This document shows positions 19,266-29,030 of a stretch of DNA of 64,000 nucleotides, in pieces. Below the pieces are notes generated by a model. It was given only the letters and a program-made list of their open reading frames with translations. It was not told the origin of the DNA and made no database searches. The DNA comes from an uncultured Bryobacterales bacterium (GTDB lineage Bacteria; Acidobacteriota; Terriglobia; Bryobacterales; UBA6623): the NCBI GenBank assembly GCA_951813605.1, contig OX638379.1:2180471-2244470 (forward strand), given 5' to 3'. The stretch's first letter is position 1. Each line of letters opens with the position of its first letter. The position numbers and the translations under genes are program-made.

Positions 19266-19829
19266 TCAAATGCCCGACCAGCGATTCGCTCCGGCATCGC
19301 TAACACCGAGCAAGTCGAGCAATCGGACGACGTGCTGGTCGACGATTTCGTCAAGCGTCTTCGGCAGCATGTAGAAGGCAGGCATCGGCGGTGCGATGAT
19401 CACCCCCATTTCAGCCAGCGAAACCATGTTGCGCAAATGTCCGAGGTGAAGCGGCGTCTCCCGGACCACGAGGATGAGCCGCCGCTTCTCCTTCAGCGCC
19501 ACGTCTGCCGCCCGGGTAACGAGATTCGAGGCCAAGCCGCATGCGATGGATGCCATCGTGTGCATCGAGCATGGCACGATGGCCATGGCATCAAACAGGA
19601 AGGACCCGCTGGCGATGGAGGCGCCGATTCGCTCCACCTGATGCACTTGGTGGACCAACGCACGCAAGTCCGAGATCTTGCGGCCGGTTTCCTGATGCAG
19701 AGTCTTCTCGCCTGGTCGGGTCACCACGAGATGCGTTTCCACGCCTTTCGCTACAGCGAGCCGTTCCAGAAGGCGCAAGCCGTAGACCGTGCCGCTCGCG
19801 CCGCTGATTCCAACTACGATTCGTTTCAA
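19266..19829 (-). CDS. ubiX: UbiX-type flavin prenyltransferase
   Basis: Makes prenylated FMN, the cofactor of UbiD-family decarboxylases. The 187-aa protein has the N-terminal FMN/phosphate motif IVVGISGASGTVYGLRLLE, the central PCSMHTMASIACGLASNL and the conserved RLILVVRETPLHLGHLRNM, all hallmarks of the family, at normal length. The start is TTG at 19829, eight bases after AAGGAG; the upstream extension in the same frame lacks family similarity. It is divergent from the nucleoside deoxyribosyltransferase gene with a 122-base shared promoter region. No ubiD is visible in the window. Confidence 0.93.
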   Translation of the reverse strand: MKRIVVGISGASGTVYGLRLLERLAVAKGVETHLVVTRPGEKTLHQETGRKISDLRALVHQVHQVERIGASIASGSFLFDAMAIVPCSMHTMASIACGLASNLVTRAADVALKEKRRLILVVRETPLHLGHLRNMVSLAEMGVIIAPPMPAFYMLPKTLDEIVDQHVVRLLDLLGVSDAGANRWSGI

Positions 19830-19951
19830 AGGCGGTCTCCTTCCCTGATCGTCGCAGGACAGCAAGCCGGTATAGGCCGCCGAGACGGAACCGGCAGCCA
19901 ATTCGGCAATGATAGTGTGAAAACTGGGCGGCGAACCGGCTCCACTCACGC

Positions 19952-20440
19952 ATGAGCATCCGAAAGACCCTTTACTTGGCGAATCCGTACGGCTTCTCGG
20001 CCCAGCAGCGGTCGGGACCGCTGCTGGATCTTGTGGCAGCCTTGGACCAGGTGGGAGCGGAAGTCTGGGAGCCGTTCGGACGAAACAACCAAATCAGCAA
20101 GACCGGAAAAAGCTGGGCGTACCGGATCGGCCAAGCCGATACGAATGACGTAAGGAAAGCAGACGGTATATTCGCTGTCGTGAACGGCTGCCCGCCGGAC
20201 GAGGGAGTGATGATAGAACTCGGCATGGCAATCGCTTGGGGCAAGCCGACTTTCCTGTTCCGCGACGACTTTCGGCGCTGCGCGGACACTCCTGGAAGCT
20301 ATCCGCTCAACCTGATGGTTTTCACCGGTCTTCCTGCGACCGGCTGGGAACGCTACTGGTACTCGGATATTTCCCAGATCTCCGACCCCGGCAAAGCCTT
20401 GGTTCCATGGTTGAGAGAAACAGCGACGCGCGCCATCTAA
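19952..20440 (+). CDS. Nucleoside 2-deoxyribosyltransferase-like protein
   Basis: A 162-aa cytoplasmic protein of the NDT fold, which exchanges or hydrolyses the base of deoxynucleosides. Motifs are YLANPYGFS at the N-terminus, AEVWEPFGRNN, then DGIFAVVNGCPPDEGVMIEL, in which DEGVMIELGMA carries the catalytic Glu of the family, and KPTFLFRDDFR. The presence of the Glu argues for an active enzyme; whether it is transferase or hydrolase is not decidable here. The next gene starts inside its 3' end (34-base overlap). Confidence 0.85.
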   Translation: MSIRKTLYLANPYGFSAQQRSGPLLDLVAALDQVGAEVWEPFGRNNQISKTGKSWAYRIGQADTNDVRKADGIFAVVNGCPPDEGVMIELGMAIAWGKPTFLFRDDFRRCADTPGSYPLNLMVFTGLPATGWERYWYSDISQISDPGKALVPWLRETATRAI

Positions 20441-20838
20441 TCCTGTTCGACGGCGAATGTGGATTCTGCACACGGGCCGTCGCCTTGATATCCCCGAACG
20501 ATGTGCACGGCCGGTTCCGGTACGCCTCGCTCGGCAGCGGCGAAGCCAGCAGGCTCCTTGCTGAACAAGGCATTGTCCAAGGCACTTCCAACACTCTATT
20601 GGTTTTCAGCAGCCCACCCGGCAATGCCGGAGCGCCACTCGCGAAATCGGCGGCGGCCATGTTCATCGTCGGGCGCCTGCGATGGCCGTGGAAAGCGTTG
20701 GCTATCCTGCGGTGGCTTCCGGCGTCGCTGCTCGACTGGGGCTATGATCACGTGGCGCGAAGTCGCTTCATGCTTTCGGGAGGCTCAGAATCCTGTGCCT
20801 TGCCGGCCGCGGCTTCGAAAGGGCATCGCACGGATTGA
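20407..20838 (+). CDS. DCC1-like thiol-disulfide oxidoreductase family protein (DUF393)
   Basis: A 143-aa protein with the family's N-terminal signature LILFDGECGFCTRAV (the DxxCxxC thioredoxin-like site) and the later pattern SAAAMFIVGRLRWPWKAL followed by LLDWGYDHVARSRF. Predicted to be a small thiol redox protein with a hydrophobic helix; physiological partner unknown. The ATG at 20407 lies inside the preceding gene and gives the usual start ten residues before the DGxCxxC motif. Confidence 0.83.
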   Translation: MVERNSDARHLILFDGECGFCTRAVALISPNDVHGRFRYASLGSGEASRLLAEQGIVQGTSNTLLVFSSPPGNAGAPLAKSAAAMFIVGRLRWPWKALAILRWLPASLLDWGYDHVARSRFMLSGGSESCALPAAASKGHRTD

Positions 20839-20987
20839 GCGGACGGACTCCCGCCAAGCGTAGGTTCGCCTTCACGGCTGCTTCGGCCATTGCGACGCGG
20901 TGACCGGAAGCCGAACGGAAGGCAGAACGCAGATCGGCTATCTTTGGAACGGATACGCCGCTAGGGAAGCGGGACGAGAACGCAGGC

Positions 20988-21980
20988 ATGTTCAAAACAA
21001 GAATTACAGAGATGTTTGGGATTAAGTATCCCATCATCCAAGGCGGGCTGATGTGGCTGGCCAAGGCGGAACTCGCCGCCGCGGTGGCCGAGGCCGGCGG
21101 CATAGGCTTCATGACGGCGCTCTCGCACGATTCGCCGGAAAAGCTGCGCAACGAGATCAAGAAGGTTCGCAGGATGACGGACAAGCCGTTCGGCATCAAC
21201 CTCACCTTCCTGCCGTCACTCCGCCCGCCGGACTTCCCGGCCTACTTCCAAGTCTGCATTGACGAGGGAGTTCGATTCATCGAGACGGCGGGACGCAATC
21301 CCGTGGCCTTCATGCCGATGCTCAACGAAGCGGGGATCAAGGTCGTTCACAAATGCACGTCCGTCCGGCATGCGCTGACAGCACAGCGGATCGGTTGCGC
21401 TGCCGTAAGCATCGATGGCTTTGAATGTGCCGGGCATCCCGGAGAGGACGACGTGACATCGCTGATCTTGATCCCGCTCGCCCGCGACGTGCTCGACATC
21501 CCTGTTGTGTCTTCCGGAGGATTCGGGGATGGACGGGGACTTGTCGCGTCCTTAGCGCTAGGCGCCGACGCCATGAACATGGGCACGCGATTCGTCGCGA
21601 CCGTCGAATGCCCGATCCACGACGCTGTCAAGCAGGCGCTGGTTCATGCGAACGAGCGCGACACCCGGCTGCTGATGCGGACGCTGCGGAACACCGCGCG
21701 GTACCTAGTCAACGACAACACGGAGAAGGTGCTCGAGATCGAGGCAGGCGGCAATGCGACGATCCAAGACATCAAGCAGTACATGTCGGGATTGGAAGGC
21801 AAGGTGATGATCGAGACCGGCGACCTAAACAAAGGGGTCTTCTCTGCCGGCCAAGTCATCGGCATGATCCGGGACGTGCCCACGGTGCAAGAGCTGTTTG
21901 ACCGGATAATAGGCGAAGCGACGGATCTGATGACGCAGCGACTGCCGGGGATGCTTGAGAACGGGACGCGAAGTGCCTGA
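20988..21980 (+). CDS. Nitronate monooxygenase / NPD family FMN enzyme
   Basis: A TIM-barrel flavoenzyme that oxidises alkyl nitronates; the family also includes enoyl-ACP reductase FabK-like members. The signature begins TEMFGIKYPIIQGGLMWLA, with AAVAEAGGIGFMTAL, KPFGINLTFLP, the loop DGFECAGHPGEDDV carrying the active-site His region, and the phosphate-binding PVVSSGGFGDGRGL and ADAMNMGTRFVAT. Length 330 aa is typical. It is a single gene with a 149-base upstream gap. Confidence 0.92.
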   Translation: MFKTRITEMFGIKYPIIQGGLMWLAKAELAAAVAEAGGIGFMTALSHDSPEKLRNEIKKVRRMTDKPFGINLTFLPSLRPPDFPAYFQVCIDEGVRFIETAGRNPVAFMPMLNEAGIKVVHKCTSVRHALTAQRIGCAAVSIDGFECAGHPGEDDVTSLILIPLARDVLDIPVVSSGGFGDGRGLVASLALGADAMNMGTRFVATVECPIHDAVKQALVHANERDTRLLMRTLRNTARYLVNDNTEKVLEIEAGGNATIQDIKQYMSGLEGKVMIETGDLNKGVFSAGQVIGMIRDVPTVQELFDRIIGEATDLMTQRLPGMLENGTRSA

Positions 21981-22049
21981 TGTGCGGCGCCTAGGCTCCA
22001 TCGCGTGCAGTGCCTGATGTATGCCCACCGAGGATGCCAGCGATAGGCA

Positions 22050-22793
<744 letters not shown>

Positions 22794-22796
22794 TCG

Positions 22797-23720
22797 ATGC
22801 GGATCCTCCACGTCGACACAGGAAAGACAATGCGGGGCGGGCAGTACCAGATGTTGCTCCTTTGCGACACACTTGCCGACAAGAACTGGGACCAAGTCCT
22901 GCTCGCGGGTCCGGCGATCAGCTCTCGGCGCAATGTCGAGCGAACGACCTGGCGGTCCCTCAGAAAGCGCGCCCGCGAGTGCGACCTTCTCCACGCGCAC
23001 GATGCCCGGGCCCATACGCTCGCAGTCATGCACGGGGCGGGCAGGCCGGTGGTGGTCGCTCGTCGGGTCGCCTTTCCGATTCGAGACAGTTTCGCATCTC
23101 GATGGAAGTACCGTCGGGCCGCCCACTTTGTCGCGATCTCGAATTTCGTGGCTTCGGCACTGACGAGCGGCGGCGTGCCGGAAGAGAAGATAAGCGTCGT
23201 GTACGACGCGGCCCCCAGCATGGCCTCGCTTCCGATGCCGTCGCAGGCGACGCCCGTAAGCGGCATCGAAGCCGGAAACGATTTCCGAATCGTCGCCCCT
23301 AACTTCGACGACCCGCTCAAATGCCGCGATCTTGCGGTGGCTGCCTGCGAGCACGCTGGAATCCCGCTTCTGCTCTCGGACGACTTGCCCAAGGACTTGA
23401 GGTCCGCCGACGCCCTGCTTTACCTTTCGAAGTCGGAGGGGCTCGGATCGGCCCTTCTCCTCGCCATGTCACTGGGAGTGCCCGTAATTGCCAGCGCCGT
23501 AGGTGGCATGCCGGAAGTCGTGTCCGATGGCGCGACCGGTCTGCTAGTCGAGAACAAAGTCGAAGACATCTCGTCCGCCCTGCGTCAACTACAGCGGAAC
23601 GGAGACCTTCGCCAAGCGATGGCTGACGCGGCTCTCGAGAGAGTGCGAACGGAATTCACGAATGAGCGGATGGCCGATCTGACTTCGCAAGTCTATCGCC
23701 GAATCCTTGGCGAGACGTAG
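22797..23720 (+). CDS. GT4-like glycosyltransferase, compact form
   Basis: A 307-aa GT-B fold enzyme. The N-terminus RILHVDTGKTMRGGQYQM and LLHAHDARAHTLAVMHG are family 4 features, and the C-terminal donor site SKSEGLGSALLLAMSLGVPV carries the EGLG..LLEAM-type motif, followed by GGMPEVVSDGATGLLVE. It is shorter than usual (about 360-400), mainly in the linker before the donor domain, where only a brief block follows the NFDDPLKCRD segment. It starts 3 bases after the GT2 stop, so the two likely act on the same glycan, with prepilin peptidase and lpxD following. Confidence 0.85.
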   Translation: MRILHVDTGKTMRGGQYQMLLLCDTLADKNWDQVLLAGPAISSRRNVERTTWRSLRKRARECDLLHAHDARAHTLAVMHGAGRPVVVARRVAFPIRDSFASRWKYRRAAHFVAISNFVASALTSGGVPEEKISVVYDAAPSMASLPMPSQATPVSGIEAGNDFRIVAPNFDDPLKCRDLAVAACEHAGIPLLLSDDLPKDLRSADALLYLSKSEGLGSALLLAMSLGVPVIASAVGGMPEVVSDGATGLLVENKVEDISSALRQLQRNGDLRQAMADAALERVRTEFTNERMADLTSQVYRRILGET

Positions 23721-23741
23721 AACGAATCGGTCTCGGGAAAA

Positions 23742-24569
23742 GTGTCAGCGACAGCAGCAGCCTTCGGATTCGGACTAGTGGTAGGCAGCTTCCTCAATGT
23801 CTGCATCCACCGCTGGCCAATCGGGCAGTCGGTGGTAGCGCCCCGCTCGCGATGCCCCCGATGCTCGGGGCGGATCGCTTGGTACGACAACATCCCCGTC
23901 CTCAGCTTCGTCATGCTACGAGGCCGCTGCAGGAACTGCCGGCGGCGGATAGCGTGGCGGTACCCGGTTGTCGAATTGCTCAACGGTTTCGCCTACGCGA
24001 TGATCGTCACGCAAGTCGGAATCGGGGCCGAGGCTTGGAAGCTGGCGATCCTGGCCTCGATGATGCTGATCCTGTTCTTCACCGACCTCGAACACTTCAT
24101 CCTTCCTGACCGAGTGACACTGACGGGAATCGCCACGGGAATCGCCTTCAGCTGGTTCGTAGCTCTCCGTCCGGGGATTGCTGGCGAAGTGCTTCAGAGC
24201 TTCGGCAGCTTCCCGCCTCCGGGAGTGGTCTCCCTGACCGAGTCCATCCTAGGAGCGTCTCTGTTCGGCGGGGTCCTGTTTCTGATTGGCGAAATCTACT
24301 ATCGGCTTCGATGCGTCGAAGGACTCGGATTGGGCGACGTCAAACTGGTCGCGATGATCGCGGCATTCCAAGGCACATCGGAAGCGTTGCTGGTCCTCCT
24401 CGCGGCTTGCCTGCTGGCCACCATCTGCGGCAGCCTGGCTGTTCTCGCAGGCGGAAAGCAGTGGCGCGACCCGTTGCCGCTTGGCAGCTACCTCGCAGGC
24501 GCGGCGCTTGCGTGCATCTTCGTCGCTGGCGCTATCCTGAATCGTTACTGGGAATTCGTACTGGGATGA
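23742..24569 (+). CDS. pilD: Type IV prepilin peptidase / N-methyltransferase (A24 family)
   Basis: An inner-membrane aspartic protease that cleaves prepilin leaders and usually methylates the new N-terminus. The first block [19 protein letters not shown] is the family N-terminus. The zinc tetracysteine CPRC...CRNC is intact, as are the two catalytic regions [12 protein letters not shown] and [12 protein letters not shown]. About eight hydrophobic segments, 275 aa. It starts at GTG with GGGAAAA just before. The stop overlaps the lpxD ATG (ATGA), so it is cotranscribed with lpxD. No other pilus genes are in the window. Confidence 0.92.
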   Translation: MSATAAAFGFGLVVGSFLNVCIHRWPIGQSVVAPRSRCPRCSGRIAWYDNIPVLSFVMLRGRCRNCRRRIAWRYPVVELLNGFAYAMIVTQVGIGAEAWKLAILASMMLILFFTDLEHFILPDRVTLTGIATGIAFSWFVALRPGIAGEVLQSFGSFPPPGVVSLTESILGASLFGGVLFLIGEIYYRLRCVEGLGLGDVKLVAMIAAFQGTSEALLVLLAACLLATICGSLAVLAGGKQWRDPLPLGSYLAGAALACIFVAGAILNRYWEFVLG

Positions 24570-25588
24570 GGCTGGGTGAAATCGCGAAAGCGCTGGGGTG
24601 CCGACTGGTGGGAGACCCCGATCTAGAGATAGCCGGAGTCGCTGGTCTGGAGGAAGCGGGCCCGGGCGAGCTGACATTCCTTTCAAATCCACGATACGCT
24701 TCGCTGGCTCGACAGACTCGCGCTGCCGCGTTGATCGCGAGCGGTCCAATCGAGGGAACCAGCCTGGCATTCCTTGTTTCAACCAATCCCTACCTGGACT
24801 TCGCCCGAGCCTTGGAGCTGTTCCACCCGCCAGGAGATCGCGAGCCAGGCATTCACAGCACGGCACTCGTCGCGCCGACGGCGCGGGTCGGGGACGGGGC
24901 CTCGGTGGGACCGTACGCAGTCATCGAGGACAGCGTAGAGATCGGTGAGAGCGCCAGGATCGGCCCGCACGTGGTCATCGAACGTGGCGCCCGAATCGGT
25001 GACGCGTTCACCGCCCATTCCGGAGTCACGGTGTGCCACGGCTGCCTGATCGGCAATCGAGTGACCCTGCACCACCGCGTCACCGTGGGCTCCGACGGCT
25101 TCGGGTTCGCCCGCCGGGCCGACGGCACGCACAAGAAGATTCTCCAAACGGGACGAGTCGTGATCGAAGACGACGTAGAGATTCAGGCGGGCTCGTGCAT
25201 CGACCGCGCGGCCGTCGGAGAGACGCGCATCGGGCGCGGGACGATCATCGACAATCTAGTTCAGATCGGCCATGCGGCGAAAGTCGGGGCAAACACCATA
25301 CTGTGCGCACAAGTCGGAATCGCCGGCAGCACATCGCTGGGCTCGGACTGCATCCTCGCTGGCCAAGCGGGAGTGATCAATCACCTGAAAATAGGCAACC
25401 GCGTTCTGATAACGGCCCAGTCAGGGGTCGGACACGACCTCCCCGACGGGGTCAAAGTCTCGGGATCTCCGGCATTCGATAACCGGAGATGGCTCCGGTC
25501 CACTGCCGTCTACAGCCGGCTTCCCGAGCTAAGCCGGGATGTTCGTGCCCTGAAGAAAAGGGTCAAGAAGCTAGAAAGCGACCCGTAG
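24566..25588 (+). CDS. lpxD: UDP-3-O-acylglucosamine N-acyltransferase
   Basis: Third step of lipid A synthesis, cytoplasmic. The 340-aa protein has the LpxD uridine-binding N-terminal domain ([32 protein letters not shown]), a left-handed beta helix of hexapeptide repeats ([13 protein letters not shown] onward), the [11 protein letters not shown] block, the catalytic-His segment [14 protein letters not shown] and the conserved [13 protein letters not shown] near the C-terminus. It starts in a four-base overlap with the prepilin peptidase gene. Its presence shows a lipid A-type outer membrane. The lone lpxD away from lpxA/lpxC is a common arrangement in some phyla. Confidence 0.95.
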   Translation: MRLGEIAKALGCRLVGDPDLEIAGVAGLEEAGPGELTFLSNPRYASLARQTRAAALIASGPIEGTSLAFLVSTNPYLDFARALELFHPPGDREPGIHSTALVAPTARVGDGASVGPYAVIEDSVEIGESARIGPHVVIERGARIGDAFTAHSGVTVCHGCLIGNRVTLHHRVTVGSDGFGFARRADGTHKKILQTGRVVIEDDVEIQAGSCIDRAAVGETRIGRGTIIDNLVQIGHAAKVGANTILCAQVGIAGSTSLGSDCILAGQAGVINHLKIGNRVLITAQSGVGHDLPDGVKVSGSPAFDNRRWLRSTAVYSRLPELSRDVRALKKRVKKLESDP

Positions 25589-25861
25589 CTTGAGACGGCA
25601 CAGGACTGTCAGGCCTCCGGATTCAGAAGATCCTCAGCTCAAGCCCAGACACTCCGCCGATCCCCTCAATAACGAGACTGCATCTTGATCGGTGTCGAGG
25701 AGCGGGAAATCGCGCTGCTAGCGCTCCGTCGGCGACCGCGCCAAGGCCTGAGCCGTTCACAGCAGGCCAGATTGGCCGCGATTGCACGGCCAACCTCGGA
25801 CGCCGATTCTTCAGTGGTTCTGCTGGGGTTCGTTCGCCAGGCCGGAGGCATTCGGAACCCT

Positions 25862-26104
25862 TCACGGGCGCTGCGTTTCTTTCAATAGCGATTTGTATCG
25901 AGCCATCTCCGCCTCTGCTCGAGACCGTGCCGCTTCAGCTCTCTCGGCTCGCGCTGCAGCTATTTCGGCCCGCGCTTCGGCCGCAAGCCTCGTTCGTCTC
26001 TCTGCGAGGAATCGCTCGTGGGACTCGCGCAAGGCTTCGTCGATGTCCTCTCCCGTGAGGATGTCCTGACCATTCCTCGGATCCCGGAAAACTAGCACTG
26101 TCAC
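25862..26104 (-). CDS. Small Glu/Ala/Arg-rich coiled-coil protein
   Basis: 80 residues beginning TVLVFRDPRNGQDILTGEDI, then an almost uninterrupted charged Ala-rich helix (RAEIAAARAERAEAARSR) typical of a coiled coil. The same type of tail ends many Uma2-like endonucleases, so this could be the remnant or a standalone version of such a tail; no nuclease motif is present. The start is GTG at 26104 in a GTGA overlap with the stop of the broken gene upstream, which supports a real two-gene arrangement in the ancestor. Confidence 0.5.
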   Translation of the reverse strand: MTVLVFRDPRNGQDILTGEDIDEALRESHERFLAERRTRLAAEARAEIAAARAERAEAARSRAEAEMARYKSLLKETQRP

Positions 26105-26747
26105 TTGGTGCCGCCGCTCCGGGCGTCGGTGGCCCCGCGCAGTGCCAGTTCGAAGTCGCCGCTCTCCTCGACCGCCAGAGTCGCGGACTTGCCAACGTTG
26201 ACGCTGAGGCTTCCCTCCGCCGCAGACGGGATCGCGCCAGTAGGGGTGGCAGTCGATGTGCAGCTGGAACAACTGGGCGGAGTCGCCCGGGCGCTCCAGG
26301 CGCGGCGGGGGATAGATCGGCGTGCCGTAGCCCATCACCTCGCAGGCGCTGGAGGCAAACAGCGCGCCGCCCGGACCCGAGTCGGGGATGATGAAGCGCA
26401 CCGCGCTTCCCCGATCGTCCTGCCAGCGGGCGATCGTGACCAGCTGGATCGGGAGCCCGCCATGGAACCGCTCATCGGCGATCGCCCGCGTCTGGGTCTC
26501 GCACCGGCTGTCCGCGTTGCTGGACTCCGCCGGGAACCAGTCGTCCGCGTCAAGCCATCCGGAGGGGTAGTGGCCCGGGCTGACGCCCTCGACCATGCAG
26601 TACCGCCGCCCCGGATGCCGTCCACAGCGTCCAGCCGTCGAGACAGGCCGGGGCGGTCTCGGCCATCAGGGCTCCCGGCGCGAGCGGCAGCGACAGGAAA
26701 ACCGCCGCCTGGGAAAGCAGGGCTGGAAGGCTTTTCGTGCCACGCAT
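26101..26747 (-). pseudogene. Secreted protein broken by two frameshifts
   Basis: A signal peptide (MRGTKSLPALL then AAVFLSLPLAPGALMAETA) opens in one frame and runs to about 26600 (CLDGWTLWTASG). The coding character then continues in a second frame (RYCMVEGVSPGHYPSGWLDA to QLFQLHIDCHPYW) to about 26240, and in a third frame (AAEGSLSVNVGKSATLAVEE, then FELALRGATDARSGGTK) to the TGA. Each piece looks protein-like where the other frames do not. Either the gene is dead or the assembly has two indel errors. The family is not recognised; export to the periplasm is inferred from the leader. Confidence 0.6.
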
Positions 26748-26864
26748 GAGAGCATTGTGGGCCGCATGCCGCAAACGATGCAGCGCGTCGTCGGCATGCG
26801 GCCCTACTCCGCCGCGGGCAAGAGAGTCCCGTGACTGGCCGAGGCCGGAGTGCGGGACGCGACT

Positions 26865-27113
26865 CTATCCTGTGCGCGGCTGGTCGCGGGACGAGGGTCC
26901 GGGCACGGCTTCGGCCGCCTCCTCTGCGGAGATGCAGTCGTCCCCCACCGCGCCGCAGGATTCCGCTGTCCGGCGACTCATCGCGACCACGGTCCCGGGC
27001 TGCATGAGGGCGCTCCCCAACTGCTCGGGAGACGGGGCCCAGCCGCGCTTTGTGCGAGTCGGAGTCCGGCCGCCGGACGTAGTGCCGTGCTTGCTGGCTT
27101 TCATGGGAGTCAT
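26865..27113 (-). CDS. Small hypothetical protein (doubtful)
   Basis: 82 residues from ATG 27113, beginning MTPMKASKHGTTSGGRTPTR and ending acidic (DDCISAEEAAEAVPG). The amphipathic composition is better than in the other frames of this gap, but there is no family and no clear ribosome-binding site. It sits directly downstream of the nucleotidyltransferase gene on the same strand. It could be noise. Confidence 0.25.
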   Translation of the reverse strand: MTPMKASKHGTTSGGRTPTRTKRGWAPSPEQLGSALMQPGTVVAMSRRTAESCGAVGDDCISAEEAAEAVPGPSSRDQPRTG

Positions 27114-27124
27114 CGTGTCACAGC

Positions 27125-27730
27125 CTATCGCGAAAGGCCTGCGCCGCCCCTTCGGCGCGGACGACCGTAACCGTAGCGGTCGTCGCGATCCAGGGATCTG
27201 TCCTGCGGCCAAAGATCCCTCAGGATCTCGCAAGCGTCGTCGAAGCTGCGCTTCTTCGGAGGGTCGTGCGGGAAAGCCTGGTCGTGGAGGTCAAAGACCT
27301 CACGGGCGGAAGAGAGCCCCAGGCGCCTGGCCAGGAAGGCGATGTCCTCCTGATCCTTGACCCGCGCCGCGCGCACCTTCATCGCCAGCAAGTGCTCGGC
27401 CGAGGCCGCGGTCACGACCAGGTGGCGATCCCCGTAAACGGTACGCGCCCTGCCGTCCCTGCCGCGAGGCATCGCCGGAACCGCCTCCTCGTTGAGCCAT
27501 GTGTCCGGCCAGCCCCGCCGCCGCGCGATGCGCCGCACCGCGTCCACCACGGGGCCGTGGCCCTCCCTGATCAGGACGTCCACGTCCATCGTGTACCTCC
27601 CGTCGTCGAAACCCAGGGCCATGGCCGCCCCGCCGACGACGTAGATGTGCGCGCGCACCTGGCGCCACCGCAGTTCCCGGGACAGCTCGCGAAAGGCGTC
27701 CTCCAGGCTATTTTTCGAAAAGGGCTCCAT
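27125..27730 (-). CDS. DUF6036/AbiEii-like nucleotidyltransferase (possible toxin)
   Basis: A 201-aa protein with the minimal nucleotidyltransferase core: YVVGGAAMALGFDDGRYTMD followed by VDVLI, that is the GG..M motif and the DVD metal-binding pair; LLAMKVRAARVKDQEDIAFL is the downstream helix conserved in AbiEii/DUF6036 proteins. Such enzymes can be toxins that modify tRNA or proteins, with an upstream antitoxin gene. Here the ATG overlaps the upstream gene's 3' end by 23 bases, as in toxin-antitoxin pairs. The C-terminal Arg-rich tail may be extended relative to family members. Toxicity is inference. Confidence 0.75.
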   Translation of the reverse strand: MEPFSKNSLEDAFRELSRELRWRQVRAHIYVVGGAAMALGFDDGRYTMDVDVLIREGHGPVVDAVRRIARRRGWPDTWLNEEAVPAMPRGRDGRARTVYGDRHLVVTAASAEHLLAMKVRAARVKDQEDIAFLARRLGLSSAREVFDLHDQAFPHDPPKKRSFDDACEILRDLWPQDRSLDRDDRYGYGRPRRRGGAGLSR

Positions 27731-28205
27731 AGTCCTGGTGTCCCTCCCGCGGCCCCAGCTCCCGGTCAGCGACCAGGACTCCGTGGCGCAGGAAGGCTCC
27801 GGGAGTGTCCCGGTAGACCACGCCCGGAAAGCGCTTTCCGAACACGGGCAGCGGCATCCAGTAGATCTTCAGCGAGCGCTCCGGATCGTCGCACCAGTCC
27901 GGGACGGGATGGTCATGGGTGATCGCGATGTGCTCGGCCGTCGCCGCCAGCAGCGCGTCCCAGTTGGTCCCCGTCAGGCGCGGCGCCTCGGCAAGGGCGT
28001 ACTCCTGCCTGTCGCGGGTCGACTGGTGGAAGCGGCGCGGCAGGTCGGAAATCAGCATCCGGTAGCGCTCGTTGTCGTTCCAGGCGTTCTCGATCGTGTC
28101 CGCGTACTGGGAGACACGCCAGTACGGCTGGGGGGGCAACGGCTCCCGCAGGTGCCGCGCAAGCTGCTCCTCCGCCGGGACCGGATCCTCGCTCGTGCCC
28201 GCCAT
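27708..28205 (-). CDS. Partner protein of the nucleotidyltransferase (candidate antitoxin)
   Basis: A 165-aa soluble protein beginning MAGTSEDPVPAEEQLARHLR. The first ~100 residues are helical; the second half has an arrangement (NWDALLAATAEHIAI, PVPDWCDDPERSL, TPGAFLRHGVLVADREL) that I associate with the conserved small protein commonly encoded just before DUF6036-type nucleotidyltransferase genes. In some relatives the N-terminus is a helix-turn-helix; none is obvious here. A longer in-frame start at 28289 exists, but the ATG at 28205 fits the helical start. It overlaps and precedes the nucleotidyltransferase gene. Confidence 0.6.
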   Translation of the reverse strand: MAGTSEDPVPAEEQLARHLREPLPPQPYWRVSQYADTIENAWNDNERYRMLISDLPRRFHQSTRDRQEYALAEAPRLTGTNWDALLAATAEHIAITHDHPVPDWCDDPERSLKIYWMPLPVFGKRFPGVVYRDTPGAFLRHGVLVADRELGPREGHQDYGALFEK

Positions 28206-28361
28206 ACCCTCAGCATACGACGACGCCCATGACCCTGATGCCCCGGTCGGGGCAACCAGCCCGGGTTCATCCCGGCGAGACGGCGACACATGTCACGCCA
28301 GTTGGTAACTCGCCACAAGGTAGCTTGGCACATGCCATCAAGACAGGATTCGATTCGATGG

Positions 28362-28967
28362 ATGCGAATCGTGGTTCTTGCCACGCAGAAAGGCGGCACC
28401 GGCAAGACGACTCTCGCCTGCTCGCTCGCGGTGGCGGCCATGGAGCGCGGCCTGCGCGCGGGCATTCTCGACGCCGACCCGCAAGCCACGGCGCAGGCAT
28501 GGTATCGCCTGCGGGACGCGGAGGGGCCTGACGTGGCGGGAGTGGAGCCTGCCGAGATTCCAGCCGTTGCAACGGCGGGCGGGCGCTACGATCTGCTGAT
28601 GATCGACACGGCGGGCCAGGCGTCCGCAGCGAACGCGGCGCTGCGGGCGGCCGACCTGTGCATCGTGCCGTGCCGCCCGGCCCCGGCCGACATTCTCGCG
28701 GCCCCCGTTGTCGCCGACGCCGCGAGGAAGCTCGGCAAGTCCCTGGCGTTCGTCCTGTCGCAAACTCCCCCTCGCGGGGGGCGCGCGCGCGAGGCGGCCG
28801 AGGCGCTGTCCGGGTCCGGGACTGTAGCCCCGGTGCAGATCGTGTCGCGAATCGCTTTCGCGGACGCCTTCGGCCTCGGTCTCGGCGTGACGGAATACGA
28901 GCCCCGGGGCAAGGCCGCTGCCGAGATTCGCGCCCTGTGGGAATGGATCGACAAGGAAACGAGATGA
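28362..28967 (+). CDS. parA: ParA family ATPase (plasmid/ICE partition type)
   Basis: A 201-aa deviant Walker ATPase with KGGTGKTTLACSLAVAAMER, the switch GILDADPQATAQAW and LLMIDTAGQASAANAALRAA. It is the short ParA type without a helix-turn-helix, typical of plasmids and integrative elements. It forms dynamic filaments or gradients on DNA with a partner. The next gene begins at the overlapping ATGA but is cut after about 20 codons by an insertion sequence fragment, so the partner is lost. A palindromic GCCCCGG-type hairpin lies about 120 bases upstream. A separate broken copy of a ParA N-terminus is at 56.6 kb. Confidence 0.88.
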   Translation: MRIVVLATQKGGTGKTTLACSLAVAAMERGLRAGILDADPQATAQAWYRLRDAEGPDVAGVEPAEIPAVATAGGRYDLLMIDTAGQASAANAALRAADLCIVPCRPAPADILAAPVVADAARKLGKSLAFVLSQTPPRGGRAREAAEALSGSGTVAPVQIVSRIAFADAFGLGLGVTEYEPRGKAAAEIRALWEWIDKETR

Positions 28968-29030
28968 AGCACAAGCGAAACCCGCTCAGCCAGATCACTC
29001 GCGCGGCTCAGGGCCAGGCGCCGTGGCCGT
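28964..29030 (+). pseudogene. Truncated partner gene downstream of parA
   Basis: ATG overlapping the parA stop opens MKHKRNPLSQITRAAQG, the usual basic start of the small second gene in short-ParA operons. After about 20 codons the frame enters an antisense IS256-type transposase fragment and becomes nonsense up to a stop at 29261-29263. The gene was therefore interrupted or deleted by the insertion. Confidence 0.6.

Noticed and set aside
25862..26596. One continuous 244-codon minus-strand gene
   Set aside because: Between 26240 and 26104 this frame becomes Arg-rich and random-looking while another frame is clearly coding and ends in a GTGA overlap; it was split into a pseudogene and a small downstream gene.
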